DNA from: JAFGCN01 sp964547015
GTDB taxonomy: Archaea; Aenigmatarchaeota; Aenigmatarchaeia; QMZS01
DNA length: 37,184 bases
Reading direction: 5' to 3'
NCBI GenBank assembly: GCA_964547015.1
Contig: CAZJKT010000011.1
Coordinates: 1-37,184 of the forward strand
Below the pieces are notes generated by a model. The model was not told the DNA's origin, made no database searches, and was given only the letters and a program-made list of their open reading frames with translations. Made by a program: the position numbers and the translations under genes. Numbering within the stretch: the stretch's first letter is position 1; each line of letters begins with the position of its first letter. Shown in pieces: positions 8,226 through 15,906 of this stretch.

Positions 8226-9287
8226 TTATTGGGGCTTTCCCATCATCTCCTCAAAATTCTTCGCATAGATTATGCTTGAATAGATATCTCTTTCAGGAAT
8301 TTCTTTTAGCTTGCCCTTGTCGGAAAGCGCCTTTAGCTTGTATATTCTTTCAAGGACCGAAATATACCCTTTGGAAACCATGCCTGTGTCCACAAATTCC
8401 TTTTTGAACCGCTCAATCGCTGACTTGTCAAATTTCTCCACATGGAGGGCTTCAAGGCATACCTTAACAACCTGTCCGTAAGAGCTGTCTATTATTTCCT
8501 GCTTCTTTTTTGCCTCAAGCACTGAAAAAAGCTCGTCAACGCGAGTTATGAAAAAAACCGCGCGGGCAAGGTATTTTTTTATCTCCCTCCCCGAAACCCT
8601 TGTTATCTCCCCATGTGAAACTTTTTCGGTAAACTCAAAAAAGTCTTCATAGTACTCAACAGCCCTTGCCTCAAGCATCCTGTTGTCAACAAATGTTTTT
8701 TTCAATTCCTGCCCGAGGTTTTGCGCGGCAGGCGGGGCAATCCCATAAAACATAAGGACAGCCTGAGCGGTCTCAACCATTGCCGCAAGGATTTCTGAAG
8801 TTACATCTTCCATCATCAGCCTTCTTGCTTCCCTAAGCCGATAAGGGGCGCGCTCAAGGAGGCTTTCCGCTTTTTCCCTTGTGCCTGATATCCGGCCTTG
8901 GCTTACCAGAAAGCTTAGGGGCTTGATATAGTCTGAGGGGTCATAAACCGCATAAGCGTCTGAAATTGCGGTCATTACCCAAGGCTCCCCGGAGCGCAAA
9001 AGGTCCCACCAGACCGAAAGGGGCTTTGGAGACTGGAAGTGTATTTCCAGCTGAAGCTTTTCTTCCCCCTCTTTTGAGACCGCGCCCATTTCCCTTGAAA
9101 GGGAGTCGAGCATTGCAGGGCTATACCTCTCTGAAGTGTCATCAACTATAACCATAGTATCCACATCATGCGGCTTTTCGTTTGCCCGAACAGCGGAGCC
9201 ATAAACAAAAATTGATTTAATCAGAGGAAACTTTTTTACAAGCTCAATCGAACTCTCGTTCAAAAATTCGAGCACCTGCTTATTCAT
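8226..9287 (-). CDS. Nucleotidyltransferase-domain protein
   Basis: The N-terminal domain is a polymerase-beta-type nucleotidyltransferase. The motif reads VYGSAVRANEKPHDVDTMVIVDD (abridged: GS at about residues 30-31, then DVD about 43-45), with both metal-binding aspartates present. A long helical C-terminal region follows (about 150-353), including the AQAVLMFYGIAPP helix shared with the neighbouring gene. The substrate is unknown. The domain is found in enzymes that transfer nucleotides to proteins, RNA or small molecules, including toxin-type MNT proteins. The separate HEPN partner typical of MNT systems is not evident, although the helical C-terminus could play that part. It is the first gene of a two-gene minus-strand unit: its stop lies about 107 bp before the ATG of the degenerate paralogue. 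The start ATG lies in an A/T-rich context. Confidence 0.7.
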   Translation of the reverse strand: MNKQVLEFLNESSIELVKKFPLIKSIFVYGSAVRANEKPHDVDTMVIVDDTSERYSPAMLDSLSREMGAVSKEGEEKLQLEIHFQSPKPLSVWWDLLRSGEPWVMTAISDAYAVYDPSDYIKPLSFLVSQGRISGTREKAESLLERAPYRLREARRLMMEDVTSEILAAMVETAQAVLMFYGIAPPAAQNLGQELKKTFVDNRMLEARAVEYYEDFFEFTEKVSHGEITRVSGREIKKYLARAVFFITRVDELFSVLEAKKKQEIIDSSYGQVVKVCLEALHVEKFDKSAIERFKKEFVDTGMVSKGYISVLERIYKLKALSDKGKLKEIPERDIYSSIIYAKNFEEMMGKPQ

Positions 9288-9392
9288 ATATATATTTGGG
9301 ATTATACTATAAATTCAGGAATAGTCTGCACGGATTATCGCAATTTTTGAGATTTGGCCCCTGCATTTATATAGATTAAGAGGAATTTAAGG

Positions 9393-9890
9393 CTAATCAA
9401 AGCAAATCTCAATAAACTTTTTTGCCGCCTTTTTTGCGCACTTTGTCGCCTCCACCACCACCATCCCTTCATCGGGCTGCCCATAGCAGACTGCTGTCCC
9501 TTCCTCTGAAAGAATTATTGCAGGCAGCGCCATCAAATCCTCCTCCCCATCAATCTCGAGGAGGGTGTTCCCCATAGCTATCGCTTCCTCAATCTTCTCC
9601 CAAGAATCAGCAGTTATTCCTCCGGGGGGGTTTTTGGCATTTAAAAGATTTTCAAATGCGGTATAGCTGTAGGCTATGCCCTTTCTCTTGATCTTGTAAT
9701 CAACAATACCAACCTTAGGCTTAATGCCCATCTCAATAATTGCCCTTGTATTGTGGTCCCCTACGGTAATTATGCTTTTTTTGAAAAGCGCCTTTTTTAT
9801 TTCTCCCTCTTCGGACATAATTTTTCCCAACGGCTGCCTTAGTTTCTCCCTGCAGGAATCCTTTAGAATAATATCCCCTCTTTCCCCCAT
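9393..9890 (-). CDS. GTP-dependent dephospho-CoA kinase (DUF359)
   Basis: This enzyme performs the last step of coenzyme A synthesis in archaea: it phosphorylates dephospho-CoA using GTP. It is not homologous to bacterial CoaE. The 165 residues match the family. Signature segments are IITVGDHNTRAI (about 40-51), VGIVDYKIKRKG (about 61-72), LEIDGEEDLMALP (about 112-124) and CYGQPDEGMVVVE (about 135-147). The acidic residues in the first three form the predicted catalytic centre. It is divergent from mevalonate kinase across a 38-bp gap that must hold both promoters. Its presence suggests the cell can complete CoA synthesis, which supports the acetyl-CoA-linked enzymes nearby. Confidence 0.88.
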   Translation of the reverse strand: MGERGDIILKDSCREKLRQPLGKIMSEEGEIKKALFKKSIITVGDHNTRAIIEMGIKPKVGIVDYKIKRKGIAYSYTAFENLLNAKNPPGGITADSWEKIEEAIAMGNTLLEIDGEEDLMALPAIILSEEGTAVCYGQPDEGMVVVEATKCAKKAAKKFIEICFD

Positions 9891-9928
9891 AACATACTTT
9901 ATAAAGAATAGCCAAAGAAGTTACTATT

Positions 9929-10879
9929 ATGTATTCTTCATCTGCCCCCGGAAATATCTTCCTTTTCGGCGAGCACTCTGTTGTTTACAGCCGCCCGGCA
10001 ATTATCTCTGCAATCGGCCTAAAGACGAGGTGCGATGCTGAAAAGAGGCCGGACAAAACTATCTTAATCAGCTCAAGAGGCTATGGAAAAGCTCGCCTAA
10101 CCCTCACTGAACTCAAAGAGCCTGCCAAAAAGCCCTACTGCCTTGAGCCGGTAATAGAAGTTTGCCGCCGATTCTATGAAAAGTCAGGCCTTGAATATGG
10201 GGTTTCTCTAAACATTTCCTCTCAAATCTCGCGAAACTCCGGAGGGATGAGCTCTTCAACCGCGGTTTTGGTCTCAGTTTTGGATGCCCTCAACAAAATA
10301 AAGCCTGCCTTTGAGAAAAAAGATTATTATAATCTTCTTTTGCCGATTCAGGAAAAAATCCATGGCGGGAAAGCTTCGGGGGCGGAAATTTTCTCCTCAA
10401 CTTTTGGGGGCTACAGCAAAATACGCATAAACCCATTAAGGCAGGAAAGCCTTGGAAAGCTGGAGCTTCCGATTATGGCGGTAAATACGGGAATTAGGGC
10501 AAATACTTCAGATACAGTCCCCTATGTGCGGCGGGGATGGGAATTGGACAAAAGGGGCTATGGGGCGGTTTTCGACAGGATTTCAGGAATTGTCGGGGAG
10601 GGCGAAATTGCCGTTAAATTGAGGGATTTTGTCCGTATAGGCCGCCTAATGTCTGAAAACCACGAAATCCTTGCGCGGGACTTGGGGGTGTCTCACCCGA
10701 AGTTAAACAAAATCGTAAAAATTGCCCTCGAAAACGGCGCCTATGGGGCGAAACTTTCGGGCGGCGGCAAAGGAGGGGCGGCGATAATTCTAGCGGAGCC
10801 GGGGAATATGGAGAGAATTGCCAAGAAGCTTTCGGGTTTTGAGGCTTATCGGACAGAAATTGGGGTTTTTGGGGTTTAA
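9929..10879 (+). CDS. mvk: Mevalonate kinase
   Basis: This GHMP-family kinase phosphorylates mevalonate to mevalonate 5-phosphate at the head of archaeal isoprenoid synthesis. Of 316 residues, the N-terminus carries SAPGNIFLFGEHSVVY (about 4-19), the diagnostic mevalonate kinase motif. The ATP-binding GHMP loop follows as NSGGMSSSTAVL (about 98-109), and the C-terminal motif is AKLSGGGKGGAAI (about 275-287). The loop reads GGMSSS rather than the usual G-L-G-S-S, a mild variation. The ATG is in the ATTATG context. The DUF116 gene starts 30 bp after it on the same strand, so the two may be co-transcribed. GGGP synthase (23000) and CarS (27443) act further along the same lipid route. Confidence 0.9.
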   Translation: MYSSSAPGNIFLFGEHSVVYSRPAIISAIGLKTRCDAEKRPDKTILISSRGYGKARLTLTELKEPAKKPYCLEPVIEVCRRFYEKSGLEYGVSLNISSQISRNSGGMSSSTAVLVSVLDALNKIKPAFEKKDYYNLLLPIQEKIHGGKASGAEIFSSTFGGYSKIRINPLRQESLGKLELPIMAVNTGIRANTSDTVPYVRRGWELDKRGYGAVFDRISGIVGEGEIAVKLRDFVRIGRLMSENHEILARDLGVSHPKLNKIVKIALENGAYGAKLSGGGKGGAAIILAEPGNMERIAKKLSGFEAYRTEIGVFGV

Positions 10880-10909
10880 TTAATCCTAAAATAAGTTGAA
10901 GAATTAATT

Positions 10910-11527
10910 ATGGCATATTCATTTGACTTCGACCTCGGAAAGCTTCCGAGGGAATTTTTCAAAGATATTGCTGAGGTTTCAAAAAAATACCAGCTTCACC
11001 GCAGGTTCGGCAACACTTCAAGAAATATTGTGAAAAAATTCAATGTAGACCGGACTTTGGGGGTGCCGCTTGATGATGCCGTGACGATTGTTGAGGATTT
11101 AATGGATGTGTATATTGACAATATTCTTGCAATAGACAAGGTAAAAAGCTGCAAGCAGAAAGTCCTTCTGATTCCGCATTGCTCAAGAAAATTCATGGAT
11201 GGCCGGTGCAAGGCGGAGTTTGACCCGAAAATCTCCTCCTACTTCTGCAAGGCCTGCTCAAAGGATTGTTTCGCAAATAAGGCAACTCAGATTGCCAAAG
11301 AAAGGGGGTATCTGGTCTATATTTTGCCCGGCGGCTCATGCATAAAAAAGCTGATGAACGGGGTTGAGTTTGAGGCGGTTGTCGGAATAGCCTGCGGGGA
11401 GGAAATCAGGCTTGGAAAGTCTTTCCTTCAGGGAAAAGACATTCCGGTTCTTGGGCTTCCCCTTACAAAGAACGGGTGCTCAAACACAGAATTTAATGTT
11501 GAGAATCTGAAGGCTATTTTGGTCTGA
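10910..11527 (+). CDS. DUF116 cysteine-rich protein
   Basis: This belongs to the DUF116 family, whose function is not established. It has 205 residues. The middle carries the family cysteines: LLIPHCSRKFMDGRCKAEF (about 86-104), then YFCKACSKDCFANK (about 112-125), then GGSCIKK (about 141-147). The conserved VVGIACGEEIRLG follows (about 157-169), and the end has GLPLTKNGCSNTEF. The spacing suggests a metal or iron-sulphur site. It follows mevalonate kinase by 30 bp and has its own ATTATG start, so it is either in an operon with the kinase or separately initiated. A repeat-rich, A/T-rich stretch follows before rfcS. Confidence 0.8.
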   Translation: MAYSFDFDLGKLPREFFKDIAEVSKKYQLHRRFGNTSRNIVKKFNVDRTLGVPLDDAVTIVEDLMDVYIDNILAIDKVKSCKQKVLLIPHCSRKFMDGRCKAEFDPKISSYFCKACSKDCFANKATQIAKERGYLVYILPGGSCIKKLMNGVEFEAVVGIACGEEIRLGKSFLQGKDIPVLGLPLTKNGCSNTEFNVENLKAILV

Positions 11528-11550
11528 ATACTCTCAAAAATCAGTATAAG

Positions 11551-11595
11551 AACTAAAATTTACAAAAGATTAATTTTAGTATTAACTAAAATTTA
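11551..11595. repeat. Three-part A/T-rich repeat (direct, inverted, direct)
   Basis: AACTAAAATTTA occurs at 11551-11562 and again at 11584-11595. Between them lies AATTTTAGT (11572-11580), the reverse complement of ACTAAAATT. The central copy can pair with either flanking copy over 9 bp, giving two mutually exclusive hairpins with loops of 11 and 4 nt. It lies between the DUF116 gene and rfcS. It could be a terminator for the former or a binding site ahead of the latter. Confidence 0.55.
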
Positions 11596-11674
11596 AGGTA
11601 AATCAACTTCAGTATTGTATAAAGCTCCATAGCAGGGCATCAGAAGGGCTTAATTAATACACCCTCTTACTATT

Positions 11675-12616
11675 ATGGAAATCTGGACTGAGAAATACCG
11701 CCCGCGGGTTTTAGACGATGTTGTGGGCCAGGAGCATATAATTAAGCGGCTTAAGGCATTTTTAAAGCGAAAGTCAATCCCGAACCTTCTTTTTGCGGGA
11801 ATGCAGGGCACAGGCAAGACCACTGCCGCATTATGTCTTGTAAACGAGCTTTTTGGCGAGGCGGCAAAGGGAAACTTTATCGAGCTTAACGCGTCAGATG
11901 AAAGGGGAATTGATACAGTTCGGGTCAAAATAAAGGACTTTGCAAGGACCCGCCCCATCGGCGATAACGAGTTTAAAGTGATTTTATTGGATGAGGCGGA
12001 TTCCCTCACAAAAGACGCCCAACAGGCTTTAAGGAGGACAATGGAGAACTACTCCTCGATTTGCCGATTTATTCTTGATTGCAACTATTCCTCAAATCTA
12101 ATCGAGCCAATCCAGTCCCGTTGTGTGATTTTCCGGTTTAAGCCTCTGGCTGAGGAAGATGTTAAGAAGTACCTTAAGAGGGTTGCAAGAAGCGAAGGGC
12201 TTGAGTTGAGTGAGGAGGCGATTAAGGCAATTTTTGAGGAAGCGGCAGGAGATTTGAGAAGGTCAACGAACATTTTGCAGGCGTCAGCCGCAATTGACAC
12301 GAAGGTCACTGAAGAAGTTGCTATGGAGGTCGTCGGGAAAGCTAAAAACAAGGATTTGGAGGAATTGCTTAGTTTGGCGCTCAACAAGGAATTTTTGAAG
12401 GCTCGGACAAAGCTGCACAACCTGACGGCGGGGCAGGGGGTGAGTTCAGATTACCTTTTGAAGCAGATTTATCAGCAGGTATATAAGCTGGACTTGCCTG
12501 ACGAGAAGAAAATCAAGATTATAAGGCTGCTTGCGGATTATGAGTTTAGGATAGTTGAGGGTAGCAATCCCACCATCCAGATTGAAGCGTTTTTGGCGGC
12601 TTTGGGTGAGGAATAA
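11675..12616 (+). CDS. rfcS: Replication factor C small subunit
   Basis: This is the small subunit of the clamp loader that opens PCNA and places it on primer-template junctions. It has 313 residues, the normal size. It opens with WTEKYRPRVLDDVVGQEH (about 3-20). Walker A is AGMQGTGKT (about 42-50), the Walker B/DEAD-like motif is LLDEADSL, and the SRC motif with the trans-acting arginine is IQSRCVIF. The C-terminal collar helices (about 230-313) complete the protein. The start is in CTATTATG. There is no intein. The large subunit follows at 13083, separated by the oppositely oriented archease gene, so the usual rfcS-rfcL operon has been interrupted. Confidence 0.96.
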   Translation: MEIWTEKYRPRVLDDVVGQEHIIKRLKAFLKRKSIPNLLFAGMQGTGKTTAALCLVNELFGEAAKGNFIELNASDERGIDTVRVKIKDFARTRPIGDNEFKVILLDEADSLTKDAQQALRRTMENYSSICRFILDCNYSSNLIEPIQSRCVIFRFKPLAEEDVKKYLKRVARSEGLELSEEAIKAIFEEAAGDLRRSTNILQASAAIDTKVTEEVAMEVVGKAKNKDLEELLSLALNKEFLKARTKLHNLTAGQGVSSDYLLKQIYQQVYKLDLPDEKKIKIIRLLADYEFRIVEGSNPTIQIEAFLAALGEE

Positions 12617-12621
12617 GTAAT

Positions 12622-13047
12622 TCAAATATCACAAACAACAGTCGCCCTAAACCCTTCTTTTGCCTTTTCTGCCGTGAAATTGTAGTAAGTAACCGCTTTT
12701 ACGACAGTACCTCCCTTCTCCTGAGTTATCGGCTCACCCCATGCGGCGGCTTTCCCCTTGTAGGAGCCAGATTTGCCACTTTCCATTTGAACCTCGAATT
12801 TTGAGAGAAAAACCTCGGCGATTTCGGCCTCGGCGAGGAGGTTATTTAGGAATTCGTAAAGGGCGTCTTTTAGGTCTTCGCCCTCGAAAGTGAACTCAAT
12901 TTTGTCCTTGGGCTCAATTTCATTGATTTTGCAGACAACCCCAAAAAGGGCTTCTGCCGCGTTTTCGAAAAGCTCGCCCTCTGTCCTGCCAAAAGCCTCA
13001 AACATAACATCTGAGGTCAAATCCTTGATATATCGGAATTTCTCCAT
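12622..13047 (-). CDS. Archease, RtcB ligase cofactor
   Basis: Archease helps the RNA ligase RtcB turn over by promoting guanylation. RtcB rejoins tRNA exons after intron removal, so this protein fits the intron-rich tRNA genes in this window. The 141 residues match the family. The N-terminal signature FRYIKDLTSDVMFEAFG is followed by LFENAAEALFGVV (about 26-38), and the C-terminus has KAVTYYNFTAEK and an acidic VVCDI end. The usual HTAD motif reads LTSD, keeping the aspartate but not the histidine. The terminal aspartate, normally a metal ligand, is present. It lies convergent with rfcS (5 bp gap) and divergent from rfcL (35 bp). RtcB itself is not in the window. Confidence 0.88.
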   Translation of the reverse strand: MEKFRYIKDLTSDVMFEAFGRTEGELFENAAEALFGVVCKINEIEPKDKIEFTFEGEDLKDALYEFLNNLLAEAEIAEVFLSKFEVQMESGKSGSYKGKAAAWGEPITQEKGGTVVKAVTYYNFTAEKAKEGFRATVVCDI

Positions 13048-13082
13048 AATAAGACCTTATTTTGAAAAGAAAGAGTCCTATT

Positions 13083-14177
13083 ATGCCCACACTGCTTGAA
13101 AAATACACCCCTCAGGACTTGAGCGGGTTTTTGGGAAATTCAAAGGCGATTCAGGAGGTTATGGCAAATTTAGGCAAAAAGCCTGTTCTTCTCCACGGCG
13201 GTCCCGGGGTTGGAAAGACCCTTCTTTCGCACCTGGTCGCAAAAAAGCTTGATTATGAGATTTATGAAGTAAACGCCTCGGACCACAGAAACAAAGAAAG
13301 CATGGAAAGCCTTGCCCAAATCGCTAAACAGCAGTCAATTTTCGGAAAAAAGCGGCTTCTTTTAATTGACGAGGTTGACGGGCTCTCTAGGGCTGATGCC
13401 GGCGGCTCGGCGGAACTTGTTAAAATCCTAAAGGACAACCCCTGCCCGATAATTCTGACCGCAAACAACGCGTACGACAAAAAGCTCCAGACAATCCGAA
13501 CCTACACCCTCCTTGTGCCGTTCACCAAAGTCAATTATCTTTCCATTGCCAAGAGAATGAGAGAAATATGCTCAAAAGAAGGCCTTGAATGCGATGATGC
13601 AACCCTCAAAGCAATCGCCCAGAGGGCAAACGGGTCAGTCAGGTCGGCCATTTTGGACCTCGAAAGCCTGATAGTCGAGGGCAAGCTCCTTGAGGCGAAG
13701 TACCTCTCCGAGAGGGACATCGAGGACAACATATTCAATATAATCAAGGTCATTTTGAAGACCCAAAAAATCGAGGCTGTCAAAGACGTTATGCGTGGCC
13801 TTGATCGACAGCCATTTGACCTTTTCTGGTGGGTCGAGGAAAATGTGTGCAAGGAATATTCCGGGGCGGATTTGGCAAGGGCAATCGAATGGCTCAGCTT
13901 AGCAGACATTTATCGGCAAAGGATTTCAAGGCGGCAGGACTGGATACTTCTTCGCTACTTTATAGACTTTATGACTCTCGGCGTCGCCCTCTCAAAAAAT
14001 GAAATGTATCGCAAGTATGTGCCTTATGGATTTCCGACCTATGTGCAGAAAATGGGCAAAAAAAAGCTCAATATTGAAGAAGATGCAAAAATCACCGAAA
14101 TAGGGGAGAAGATGCACTGCTCAAAAAACATTGTGCGGGAGGAATTGCCTTATCTGAGGCAGTTTTTGAAATTTTGA
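13083..14177 (+). CDS. rfcL: Replication factor C large subunit (short form)
   Basis: This is the large subunit of the clamp loader, working with the small subunit encoded at 11675. The ATG at 13083 (MPTLLEKYTPQDLSGFLGN) is chosen over the frame start 21 bp upstream. It fits both the family N-terminus and the local CTATTATG start context. Walker A is HGGPGVGKT (about 38-46), Walker B LLLIDEVDGLSR (about 91-102), sensor 1 ILTANNAY, and the sensor 2-like motif NGSVRSAILDLE. At 364 residues it is clearly shorter than typical archaeal RfcL (roughly 450-500). It lacks the long charged C-terminal tail, which often carries a PCNA-interacting motif. The ending ELPYLRQFLKF has no clear PIP box. Confidence 0.93.
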   Translation: MPTLLEKYTPQDLSGFLGNSKAIQEVMANLGKKPVLLHGGPGVGKTLLSHLVAKKLDYEIYEVNASDHRNKESMESLAQIAKQQSIFGKKRLLLIDEVDGLSRADAGGSAELVKILKDNPCPIILTANNAYDKKLQTIRTYTLLVPFTKVNYLSIAKRMREICSKEGLECDDATLKAIAQRANGSVRSAILDLESLIVEGKLLEAKYLSERDIEDNIFNIIKVILKTQKIEAVKDVMRGLDRQPFDLFWWVEENVCKEYSGADLARAIEWLSLADIYRQRISRRQDWILLRYFIDFMTLGVALSKNEMYRKYVPYGFPTYVQKMGKKKLNIEEDAKITEIGEKMHCSKNIVREELPYLRQFLKF

Positions 14178-14185
14178 CCGCCCGA

Positions 14186-14389
14186 TTAGAAGCCATATCC
14201 TTTAAGTTCTCTATCCACCACCCTCTCTCGCGCATCCAAAACTTCGGGGGGCACCCACCTATACCCTCCACCTCCAAAACCACTATCCGTTTTTGTCCCA
14301 AGTTCATATTTCCAAATTATCAGTCTATCCTTGTATCCTGCAAATATTTCTTCAACACTCTGGCAAACTTTTCCAAAATATTGTTTCAT
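14186..14389 (-). CDS. Small protein of unknown function
   Basis: I do not recognise this 67-residue protein. The frame is open further upstream, but the ATG at 14389 (MKQYFGKVCQSVEEIF) is preferred. It sits in CTATTATG with ATTTAAATA about 24 bp upstream, a good leaderless promoter. The sequence has an amphipathic N-terminal helix, a central YKDRLIIWKYELG strand-like stretch, a glycine run (FGGGGYRW) and a charged helical C-terminus. It ends 8 bp from the convergent rfcL stop and is divergent from the AAA NTPase gene that starts at 14487. Confidence 0.55.
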   Translation of the reverse strand: MKQYFGKVCQSVEEIFAGYKDRLIIWKYELGTKTDSGFGGGGYRWVPPEVLDARERVVDRELKGYGF

Positions 14390-14486
14390 AATAGAAGTCT
14401 CCGCCTTATTTAAATTGACTCTTTGGGTATCCCATACCACCTCACCTCTACAAATACCGCCCACGCTATACCTTTTTGTGGGGAAT

Positions 14487-15068
14487 ATGGGAGAAAACGG
14501 ATATTGCAGTAAATCAGGAAACTGGTTTGTGGTTTCGGGCGGGCCCTGCTGCGGAAAGACTACTATTGTGGACGGGCTAAGCTTAAGGGGGTATTATGTT
14601 CTTCCCGAAGCCGCAAGAATCATTATTGAGGGAGAACTTGAAGCCTGCGGGGAGCTTCTGCCTTGGATTGATTATGCTCGCTTCCAAAATGGAGTCTACC
14701 AACTGCAAAAGCTATATGAAGATAGGGCTACAAAAAACAAGCCGGTGATTCTTGACAGGTCGCTTTGGGACATCGCCGCCTATTCTGTGGCAGGAAGAGT
14801 AAACCCTCCGGAGGGCCTTTTGCGCGACCTTGAGAAGAATGAAAATTATAGGGCGGCCTTTATGCTCGACCCCATACCGGATTACAAAAATGACCATGCA
14901 AGAAGAGAGAATAGAAAACAGGCCGAAGATCTCCAAAAAGTGATTTTAGAAACATATATTGATTCCGGGCTTGAAGTGGTGAATGTGCCCGTCTTAGAGG
15001 GGCCAAAAGAAAGGGTTGGCCTTGTGGAGAAGTATATATCAAAATTCTTGGAGGGAAGCAAATCTTAG
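14487..15068 (+). CDS. AAA_28-type P-loop NTPase/kinase
   Basis: This predicted P-loop protein resembles the AAA_28 family (NadR/Ttd14-like nucleotide-binding proteins). The P-loop is VVSGGPCCGKTTIVDGL (about 15-31). Next come LPEAARIIIEGE (about 37-48), a Walker B-like VILDRSLWDIAAY segment (about 85-97), and a DHARRENRKQAEDL motif (about 135-148) with a lid-type arginine pair. It ends in a VPVLEGPKERV element. This pattern is shared by kinases acting on nucleosides or other small molecules, but the substrate cannot be read from sequence. The ATG at 14487 (MGENGYCSKS) places the P-loop at the usual distance from the N-terminus. The longer upstream frame crosses the promoter of the opposite gene and is rejected. 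Length is 193 residues. Confidence 0.75.
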   Translation: MGENGYCSKSGNWFVVSGGPCCGKTTIVDGLSLRGYYVLPEAARIIIEGELEACGELLPWIDYARFQNGVYQLQKLYEDRATKNKPVILDRSLWDIAAYSVAGRVNPPEGLLRDLEKNENYRAAFMLDPIPDYKNDHARRENRKQAEDLQKVILETYIDSGLEVVNVPVLEGPKERVGLVEKYISKFLEGSKS

Positions 15069-15077
15069 CAGGAAATT

Positions 15078-15818
15078 TCACTCCTTGGCAATTCCCCACA
15101 TAAGCTTAAAGTAATTTTTGAAATTTTTGGCGATTTCCTCATTTTTTATCAAAACAACTATTGGCTCGTCCGACCAAAGGATTATGGAAACCCTGTCGCC
15201 GTATACTGAAAGCCCTGCAGGCGAAAAAAATTCATCAGGGAGAAACCTGATTTCAGCCAAGGGGTATTTTTTCAGCTCTCGGCGATGCTTTTCTAAGGCA
15301 ATGATTTTTAGCCCCACCTTGAGCCTAACCCTCTGTCGGTCATACCTTGGGAGAAAATATTTAAGCATCTCCTCAGTCACGCCAATATCAGTGCATATCA
15401 GGGAAACCGTCTTTCCGACTTCAAGCTCATCAAGATAAACCGCCTTTACCCCTTCTTTTCCAAAAAGCAGCTTGGCGCCGACTTGCGGCTCCCTTTTTCT
15501 CACAGCCTCCTGCAAAACCGGAAGGGCTTTTGAAAATTCCTCCCTCAGCCTAAGAAGCTTTTCTTCACGCTCATTCAAAATATCAGAAAGCTTTAGGGGC
15601 TCAACAGGCAGGTACATTGTCTGCCTGTCTTTTTGTATAGAAGAAATCAAACCCTTTTCCATCAGCCTCTTTGTTATATCATAGGCGTTTCTTCTTTGGA
15701 TTTTTGTGAGCCTGCCAAGCTCGCTTGCAGTAGCCTCTCCCAATGAAATGAGCTTTAGGTATATTTTGGCTTCCCCTTCAGTAAGCCCCAGCCCTTTGAG
15801 AATTTCTTCAAGCTGCAT
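15078..15818 (-). CDS. TrmB-family transcriptional regulator
   Basis: This 246-residue DNA-binding regulator is of the TrmB type, archaeal regulators often controlling sugar or central metabolism. The N-terminal winged helix-turn-helix is clear. LTEGEAKIYLKLISLGEATASELG (abridged) leads into TKIQRRNAYDITKRLMEKGLI (abridged, about 38-58). A coiled segment follows (about 75-110), then an effector-type domain (about 115-246). It is convergent with the NTPase gene and divergent from the hypothetical gene at 15907. An inverted repeat sits in the divergent gap, making self-regulation or control of that gene plausible. The window has a second TrmB protein at 20150. Ligand and targets are unknown. 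Confidence 0.85.
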   Translation of the reverse strand: MQLEEILKGLGLTEGEAKIYLKLISLGEATASELGRLTKIQRRNAYDITKRLMEKGLISSIQKDRQTMYLPVEPLKLSDILNEREEKLLRLREEFSKALPVLQEAVRKREPQVGAKLLFGKEGVKAVYLDELEVGKTVSLICTDIGVTEEMLKYFLPRYDRQRVRLKVGLKIIALEKHRRELKKYPLAEIRFLPDEFFSPAGLSVYGDRVSIILWSDEPIVVLIKNEEIAKNFKNYFKLMWGIAKE

Positions 15819-15855
15819 AATTAGAAGTGTTTAGAAGGAGTAAATAATAAGGAGC

Positions 15856-15871
15856 GGTGTTGTAAGACACC
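15856..15871. promoter_or_regulatory. Inverted repeat, candidate TrmB operator
   Basis: GGTGT (15856-15860) and ACACC (15867-15871) form an inverted repeat with a 6-bp spacer. It lies in the 88-bp gap between the divergent TrmB-type gene and the hypothetical gene at 15907. The position suits a regulator binding next to its own gene. A nearby direct repeat TTAGAAG (about 15822-15837) may also be regulatory. Confidence 0.35.
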
Positions 15872-15906
15872 AAACAGATTCTAATCTATAGGTTCCAGAT
15901 ATAAGT

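Noticed and set aside
14331..14486. N-terminal extension of the AAA_28 protein
   Set aside because: It would run over the promoter and start of the opposite small gene. The ATG at 14487 sets the P-loop at the normal distance.
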